This document shows, piece after piece, positions 59,110 through 64,000 of a stretch of 64,000 bases of DNA. Positions within the stretch are counted from its first letter, which is position 1. Each line of letters starts with the position of its first letter. The notes below the pieces were generated by a model. That model made no database searches, was not told where the DNA came from, and saw only the letters and a list, made by a program, of their open reading frames with translations. Source of the stretch: Nocardia grenadensis NBRC 108939 (GTDB lineage: Bacteria; Actinomycetota; Actinomycetes; Mycobacteriales; Mycobacteriaceae); assembly GCF_001613445.1 (NCBI RefSeq), contig NZ_BDCJ01000026.1:48546-112545 (forward strand). Reading direction: 5' to 3'. A program made the translations under genes and the position numbers.

Positions 59110-59697
59110 TCAGCGGGAGGCCGTCGCGCCCTCCGGATGCACCGGATGTTCGCCTTCCGCGAATTCCTCGACGATCTTCGCGCAGAATGCCGGCAGGTCG
59201 CCGGGGTTGCGGCTGGACACGAGTCCGCGGTCGTTCACCACTTCCTCGTCGACGACATTGCCGCCGGCATTGCGGATATCGGTCCGGACGCTCGGATAGG
59301 ACGTGAGCGTGCGGCCGCGCACCACATCCGCCTCCACCAGCGTCCACGGGCCGTGGCAGATGACCCCGACCGGTTTACCGGTGGCGAAGAAATCCCGGAC
59401 GAAGGCCACCGCCGACTCGTCCTGCCGGAGTTTGTCCGGGTTGGTGGTGCCGCCCGGCAGGATCAGCGCGTCGAATTCATCGGGACTACATTCGCCGACG
59501 ACCCGGTCCACATCGAAGGTGTCGCCCTTCTCCACATCGTGGTTCATGGCCTGGATCCGCCCGGGTTTCAGGGACAGCAGCGCGGTGCTCGCACCGGCGT
59601 CCTCGACCGCGGATCGTGGCTGCACGAGCTCCACCTGTTCCACCCCGTCGGCGGCGAGAACAGCGACTCGTCGCCCTGTCAGATTCTGCCGGCCCAT
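59110..59697 (-). CDS. DJ-1/PfpI family protein (type 1 glutamine amidotransferase-like)
   Basis: 195 residues from ATG 59697 behind AAGGAGCAGG. The nucleophile is Cys114 in GVICHGPW, with His115 next to it, and the partner acid is in the N-terminal DGVEQVEL (Glu20 region), as in PfpI/YhbO-type members. Members have been described as deglycases, glyoxalase III or chaperones; this is stress-related and partly disputed. It is convergent with sfnB and divergent from dps, which fits an oxidative-stress neighbourhood. Confidence 0.92.
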   Translation of the reverse strand: MGRQNLTGRRVAVLAADGVEQVELVQPRSAVEDAGASTALLSLKPGRIQAMNHDVEKGDTFDVDRVVGECSPDEFDALILPGGTTNPDKLRQDESAVAFVRDFFATGKPVGVICHGPWTLVEADVVRGRTLTSYPSVRTDIRNAGGNVVDEEVVNDRGLVSSRNPGDLPAFCAKIVEEFAEGEHPVHPEGATASR

Positions 59698-59879
59698 GCC
59701 TGCTCCTTCCGTGTACGCGATTGCGGTCCGTCCCGCGACCTACCCGGGCCTACGGCGGTGAAACGTGGCGCCCGCCCGGGTCCAGTGGGATCGCGCACAC
59801 CCGGGCCGGTCGCTGATTCGACCGCGGACGACCGGGTAGTCGGTCCGTGTCCGGCGAACGAGAAGAAAGGCATTCGACG

Positions 59880-60359
59880 ATGAACGTCCCCATCAAGAGC
59901 ACCCTCGACCCGGAACAGCAGCACGTCACCGGTGAGGCCTTGCGCGCCACTGTCGTCGACCTCATCGACCTGTCGCTGATCGCCAAGCAGGCCCACTGGA
60001 ACGTCCTCGGCCGTAACTTCCGTTCCGTCCACCTCGCCCTCGACGAGCTGGTGGCCGCGGCCCGGGAGTTCACCGACGACGCCGCCGAACGCGCGACCTC
60101 CATCGGGGTCAGCCCGGACGGCCGTGCCGCGACCGTCGCCAAGGAGGCCGGCGGCCTCGACTTCCCCGACGGCTGGCAGCAGGACACCGATGTCATCGAT
60201 GCCATCGTCAAGAACCTCAGCAAGGTCATCGGCCGTCTGCGGGAGCGTATCGACGCCACCGAGAAGGCGGATCCGGTGACCCAGGATCTGTTCATCACGA
60301 TCGCGGCCCGGCTCGAACAGTTGCACTGGATGTGGCAGGCTCAGCTCTCCTCCGCCTGA
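59880..60359 (+). CDS. dps: Dps ferritin-like DNA-protection protein
   Basis: 159 residues from ATG 59880 (MNVPIKSTLDPEQQHV); an upstream in-frame start at 59847 has no ribosome site. The inter-subunit ferroxidase signature is KQAHWNVLGRNFRSVHLALD with His39, His51 and Asp55, followed by the helical ferritin fold and C-terminal RLEQLHWMWQAQL. Dps dodecamers oxidise and store iron and protect DNA under oxidative stress. The short N-terminus has few Lys, so DNA binding may be weak. Confidence 0.95.
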   Translation: MNVPIKSTLDPEQQHVTGEALRATVVDLIDLSLIAKQAHWNVLGRNFRSVHLALDELVAAAREFTDDAAERATSIGVSPDGRAATVAKEAGGLDFPDGWQQDTDVIDAIVKNLSKVIGRLRERIDATEKADPVTQDLFITIAARLEQLHWMWQAQLSSA

Positions 60360-60458
60360 TACGTCGTACTGCGCTCGCGCGCCCCGGCGGGCACTGCGCC
60401 GAGTCGGGCGGGAGCCCCGGCCTGTCGCGTCGCGAACCGGGCGGGAGTACGAGGAGGA

Positions 60459-60920
60459 GTGCGCCTGGTTCGGGTTTCCGGATCGCCGTATGGGCTGAGT
60501 ACCGGTCCGGACGGCGCCCTGTGGTTCACCATGGCGGCCGAGGGCGCCCTCGGCCGCTATCTCGACGGCGAGGTCCGGACCTTCCCGCTCGGCCCCTCCG
60601 ACGGACAGCCGACGGTGATCGTGCCGGCACCCGGCGAGGCCATGTAGTTCACCGAATTCCGTGGTGAACGGATCGGTCGCATCGCTGGGGAAAGTGATGC
60701 GACCTGGTTCCCGGCGCGATCTCCGTACGGCATCACTGCGGGCCCGTCGGCGCGGTGTGGTTACCGAATCGCGGACCGATGCCATCGGACGGCTGACCGT
60801 GAACGGTCAGCCGACCCGGTTCGCCGCGCCGGGGATGCCCTCCATGATCACCACCGGCCCGGACGGGGCGCGCTGTGGACGGCGATGGAATCGGGCAGCC
60901 TCGAGCGCATCGTGGTGTGA
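60459..60920 (+). pseudogene. Decayed streptogramin-lyase-like (Vgb, beta-propeller) gene
   Basis: From a GTG at 60459 with GAGGAGGA upstream, 62 codons read as beta-propeller blades (SPYGLSTGPDGALWFTMA, GEAM). Then a TAG stands where the repeat demands Trp, and the frame continues FTEFRGERIGRIAGESDATW and SPYGITAG. A further frameshift follows near 60745, and a final blade-like ITTGPDGA occurs in another frame. GPDGALWFT and IGRI are repeats of virginiamycin B lyase-type propellers. A full enzyme needs about 290 residues, so this is a broken and shortened copy. Confidence 0.72.
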
Positions 60921-61206
60921 AGGCAGGCGAGAGAACATTCTGTGCGCATGGCGGCGCTGATCCAGTGTTCCCCGTGGCGGGGAGTATCGCCGGTGCGCCT
61001 AGACTTGACCGCCTGAGTTCGGAGTCGACACCGCTGGGGAGAGCGGCTGCGGAAAGGTGGGGCGAGGTAGATCGGTGGGGTAGTGCAACGCGGCCGGCGG
61101 CGGGCTTTCGTGGAGAGTCACCGGTCGGCCGGATCTTTTCTCTCCGACCCGCTTGCGTGGTCGTTCGGTCCTCGCTGCCGCGAGTCGTAGTGCAGAGGCC
61201 TGACGC
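60921..61206. other. Region upstream of the second carrier locus
   Basis: About 290 bp without a gene. TTCCCCG-TGG-CGGGGA (around 60968-60983) is a short hairpin that superficially resembles a CRISPR repeat and may be a terminator for the decayed gene. Confidence 0.35.
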
Positions 61207-62916
61207 GTGAGTGTTCCGATACCCAGCGAAGTCATATTCTTGTTGAACACCCTGGGTCTTCCATACCCGGATATCGATGCAGACCAGGTTCGCGAACTGG
61301 GTGGATACGTCCGTGATTTCGCTGTAGAAGTGCGCGACTCCCACGAGTCGGCGACCGGCGCGATGAACGATATGGGTACCGCCTACGCCGGACGCTCCTA
61401 CGAGGCGTTGCTTGCACGGTGGGCCACAATGAGCAGCGATCGTGTCGAGAAGATCTGCGCCGCATGCGATGTGGTGTCCTCGGCGCTCGATGTCGCGGCG
61501 GACGTGATCGAAGCGATACAGGTCGCGGTGCTGGTCGAACTGGTAGCCCTCGCCGCGAGCTATACGGCGCTGTTCTTCGTGCCGGGCGGCGCGGCCACCG
61601 GTCCGATCGTGCGTGAGGTGGCCAAACGACTACTCAAATCCATGCAGGATGTGCTCATCGGCTATCTTGCGGCCGAGGTGCTCGGAAAAGCGATCGAACC
61701 GCTCGAGGACGAGATCGAACGGCTGATCAACGGGACCTTGTACGACAAGACAAGTGACCTTCTGCGCGTACCGGAACCCCCGTCCGAGATCTTCGTGGAC
61801 CCGGATCAGGTGCGTCGCTACGCGGACGTGGTGGATCACCATGGCGACGCGATGCAGTCCCATTCCCAGAAGTTTCTCGAGAAGGCCGGCGGTCTCACCT
61901 TCCGGACCCCGGGTCACGCCCTTCCGGAGACCGATTGGTCGGATTATCCGGGTTCGTCTTTCGAAGTGCCCCCCGGTGGCGGCCAACATCCCGTGCAGTC
62001 GCCCCACGGCGAGCAAGGCCCGTCGGTGCTCCCCCCACAGTCGATCACCCCGGCGCAATCCGAGAGCCCTCCAGCCCGCGACAGCGGTGCGTCGATCGAC
62101 GAGTCTTCTGGCGCTCGCCCTCCCGCCGCGCCGGATACCTCCGGTGCCGACCCGTCGACTGCTTCCGGTGCGAGCCCGTCGACCGCCGCGGGCGCGAGCC
62201 CGTCGACCGGGACTCCCTCCGAGGTCGGTGCTCCCGCCGAGCAGATCGCCGGGAGCTCCGCGGTAGCCGGCCCGGCATCCGATATCGATACCGGTGGAGT
62301 GGATGGGGACCGTGCGGCGGTTTCGCCGGAGTCGTCCCCGGTCGAGGGGGCGGGCCCGAGTGGGCAACCGGTCGAGGCGGCGCCTGTCGTCGGTGCGACG
62401 AATGGGATCGCACATGCTATGCCGCCGGGACCCGCGGCCGTGAGCGCCCGGCAGGACCTGCAGGGACCGGCTGCCTTTGGTCCGTCTTCCGCGCAGTCCA
62501 CCCCATCCGCCTCGGCCTCGGGCAAGACGCAGGGCGGTGCGGGCGATCGTGCCCTGTCCCGTCCCGTAGCGAGTGCTCAGCAGTCATCCGGCCGCGCTGG
62601 ATCTCGGACACCGTGGTCGCGTTCGGGCCGTGGCCGGACGCGTGCGACACCTGTTGCGGCTGAGTCGGGTCCGAATATACCCGCGGTCTCCGCGGCCGGG
62701 ACCAGCGAAAATAGTCAGCAGGCCGTCGTTCCCGCGGACCCCCCCGCACAGGCCGCACCCGGCTCGGCTCCGCGAGTGTTCGTTCCTGGTACCTCCCCGC
62801 CCCCGCCGGTGAGACCGAACGATCCGCCAACTGCCGAATCGAACGACAAGGAAGCCGAATCCGGCCGGACACAGGACGCCGAGCCGGATACGCGAGCCAA
62901 GCCCGTCAATCCCTGA
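61207..62916 (+). CDS. WXG100-like secreted carrier protein with disordered tail
   Basis: 569 residues from a GTG at 61207 (VSVPIPSEVIFLLN). Residues 1-~100 are helical with ELGGYVRDFAVEVRDSHESA and YAGRSYEALLARWATM, a WXG100-like layout of the kind seen in CpnT-type N-termini. A hydrophobic helix lies at ~103-126, then amphipathic helices and FVDPDQVRRYADVVDHHGDA to ~235. The rest is Pro/Ser/Ala/Gly-rich and disordered with no folded C-terminal domain. Compared with the 6196 protein it is a carrier without an evident toxin domain. The next gene may complete the system. Confidence 0.78.
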   Translation: MSVPIPSEVIFLLNTLGLPYPDIDADQVRELGGYVRDFAVEVRDSHESATGAMNDMGTAYAGRSYEALLARWATMSSDRVEKICAACDVVSSALDVAADVIEAIQVAVLVELVALAASYTALFFVPGGAATGPIVREVAKRLLKSMQDVLIGYLAAEVLGKAIEPLEDEIERLINGTLYDKTSDLLRVPEPPSEIFVDPDQVRRYADVVDHHGDAMQSHSQKFLEKAGGLTFRTPGHALPETDWSDYPGSSFEVPPGGGQHPVQSPHGEQGPSVLPPQSITPAQSESPPARDSGASIDESSGARPPAAPDTSGADPSTASGASPSTAAGASPSTGTPSEVGAPAEQIAGSSAVAGPASDIDTGGVDGDRAAVSPESSPVEGAGPSGQPVEAAPVVGATNGIAHAMPPGPAAVSARQDLQGPAAFGPSSAQSTPSASASGKTQGGAGDRALSRPVASAQQSSGRAGSRTPWSRSGRGRTRATPVAAESGPNIPAVSAAGTSENSQQAVVPADPPAQAAPGSAPRVFVPGTSPPPPVRPNDPPTAESNDKEAESGRTQDAEPDTRAKPVNP

Positions 62917-63181
62917 TCGCCGCTGTCCGGTTCGTAGGCAAGCCGTAGCAGCCGGTGTGTTGTAGAACGGCGGACCCGGAGGCTCGGGTCTGTTTGTCCG
63001 AACAGTCGGTACCGAAGCCGGGCCGCGTCACCCGCGTAGGCGATTCCCAGTGCTGGGAGTGGTAGAGGATTGACTTGCCTTGGAGGCACAGTGCGTTGAT
63101 TCCCGCCGGTCGTCGGAAGAGGTGACGGCAGGGCCCTTCCCTGCGGAGTTGGTCGTGCGAGTGAGAGTTGCTGGTTGAGCC

Positions 63182-64000
63182 GTGAAAAAGAACCCTGCTA
63201 AGGAAATCCTCGACAAGTTGATGGAACTCCTCGGGCGGTTGGGCGAGGGCCTGCGCAGAAATGCTCGGGACAACGGGTCCGACCGGGCCCGGCAGGGCGC
63301 GGACAATGCGAGCGGAGCCGATAACGAGGGCAGTCGTGTATTCGACGGAGACTCCAACGATCAGCCGCGCAGTGGCACTTCCGCCTTCTACGGCGAACCG
63401 GAGCAATGGGGAAACTACGACGGATTGTGGGGCCACGCCAATAATCCGTCGAGCAACCCCTTCGAAGCGGCTATGGCCCGAAGGCGGCTCGACAGGTTGA
63501 GGGACCAGGATCCGGAGGGGTACGAACGATGGCGGGAGAACCGGGGGCATCCCGCCGACGGCGATCCCCCACGCGAACCCAGAGGTGGTGCCCAGGGCGA
63601 TTCCGGTGGTGATTCCTCACGCGGGCAAACTGGTGGTACCCGAAGCGAGTCCGGTGGTGATTCTTCCCGCACATCCAATGGTGGAGGGCTTGCGGCGCGT
63701 CCCCGTACCGGAGAGGGTGATGGCGGGGGCCGGGATGTCGGAAGGCACGATGGTGGTGACCCCGGTGACCGCAGAGGTGGCGACGACGAAAAGAGTGGGC
63801 GCGGTAAGCGCATCGGCCTCACCGTAGCCGGTCTCGGTGCCGGTGCGGCCATGGCGGTGGGGCTCTCCGGTGATTCCGGGCCGGACAGTGGTTCAAGTGG
63901 GGAATCGGGCGACGACGACAAGAGCGGGTCGGGCGACGACGACAAGGACGGGTCGGGCGACGACGACAAGGACGGGTCGGGCGACGACGACAAGAGCGGG
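63182..64000 (+). CDS. Hypothetical protein with TM helix and DDDK repeats, 3' end outside window
   Basis: A GTG at 63182 opens a frame of 273 codons to the window edge. Residues 1-~30 are a basic amphipathic helix (KKNPAKEILDKLMELLGRLG). Residues ~65-120 include SAFYGEPEQWGNYDGLWGHA. Residues 130-205 are Gly/Ser/Asp/Arg-rich, 211-229 are a probable TM helix (IGLTVAGLGAGAAMAVGLS), and from ~243 on it is an acidic GDDDKxGS repeat. It is not recognised. It lies 265 bp after the carrier gene on the same strand and may be its partner. The start lacks a good ribosome site. Confidence 0.6.
   Translation, partial: MKKNPAKEILDKLMELLGRLGEGLRRNARDNGSDRARQGADNASGADNEGSRVFDGDSNDQPRSGTSAFYGEPEQWGNYDGLWGHANNPSSNPFEAAMARRRLDRLRDQDPEGYERWRENRGHPADGDPPREPRGGAQGDSGGDSSRGQTGGTRSESGGDSSRTSNGGGLAARPRTGEGDGGGRDVGRHDGGDPGDRRGGDDEKSGRGKRIGLTVAGLGAGAAMAVGLSGDSGPDSGSSGESGDDDKSGSGDDDKDGSGDDDKDGSGDDDKSG
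63905..64000 (+). repeat. 24-bp tandem repeat, four copies, continuing past the window
   Basis: The unit TCGGGCGACGACGACAAG plus AGCGGG or GACGGG is repeated four times without indels, encoding SGDDDK(S/D)G. The only variation is AGC versus GAC in the 19th-21st bases. The repeat is in frame with the gene. Confidence 0.9.

Noticed and set aside
60966..60985. TTCCCCG-TGG-CGGGGA resembling a type I-E repeat
   Set aside because: It matches only the hairpin, has no partner at ~61-bp spacing and lacks the GATGAGCCC tail; more likely a short terminator-like stem.

Overview
The window is 64 kb of very GC-rich actinobacterial chromosome, most likely from Nocardia or a close mycolate-containing relative. 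The evidence is an Rv3235-like protein, a CpnT-like (WXG100-type) secreted toxin, a 'conservon' of sensor kinase, roadblock and DUF742 genes, a DUF4254 protein, a HTH/DUF5753 + DUF6879 cassette, and type I-E CRISPR repeats of the actinobacterial kind. No rRNA, tRNA or insertion sequence was recognised. The assignment rests on gene content; no marker gene was compared.

Layout. 0-6 kb: housekeeping-like genes (DUF457 membrane protein, Rv3235 family, VOC protein, TetR regulator with a cytochrome P450 behind a palindromic operator, AIM24 protein). 6.2-11.1 kb: a 1,254-residue polymorphic-toxin-like protein and a downstream paralogue that shares its C-terminal domain. 11.2-16.7 kb: SDR, DUF72, two unknown proteins and a GMC oxidoreductase. 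16.7-22.7 kb: a conservon (sensor kinase, roadblock, DUF742), the scar of a second conservon reduced to an in-frame kinase/DUF742 fusion, a large unknown protein and a small membrane protein.

23-38.5 kb is a nitrogen and carboxamide catabolic region. An acyl-CoA synthetase, a truncated hydrolase and a GntR regulator are divergent from an acetamidase-amidase-ABC transporter operon, with the same operator palindrome at both promoters. Next come two cytosine-deaminase-like amidohydrolases, a second GntR regulator, a TSUP exporter and a second ABC transporter, tied together by five TCGTATACGA-type sites. 38.5-43 kb holds an APH-like kinase, a HTH/DUF6879 cassette, an alpha/beta hydrolase and a DUF4254 protein. 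43.5-49.4 kb is a tightly overlapping operon (NCS2 permease, ring-opening amidohydrolase, NCS1 permease, biuret-hydrolase-like enzyme, alpha/beta hydrolase) with a third GntR regulator and two TTGTATACAA operators. Together the 26-49 kb region looks able to import N-heterocycles and amides and open them to ammonia.

49.6-50.7 kb carries remnants of a cas-less type I-E CRISPR array. 50.7-59 kb is an organosulfur region: SsuD-like, two SfnB/DszC-like flavoproteins, a styrene-monooxygenase-like flavoprotein and SfnG, with an XRE regulator whose predicted start lies in a 33-bp palindrome. 59-64 kb has a DJ-1/PfpI protein, Dps, a decayed streptogramin-lyase-like gene, and a second secreted-carrier locus whose last gene runs out of the window in a 24-bp tandem repeat.
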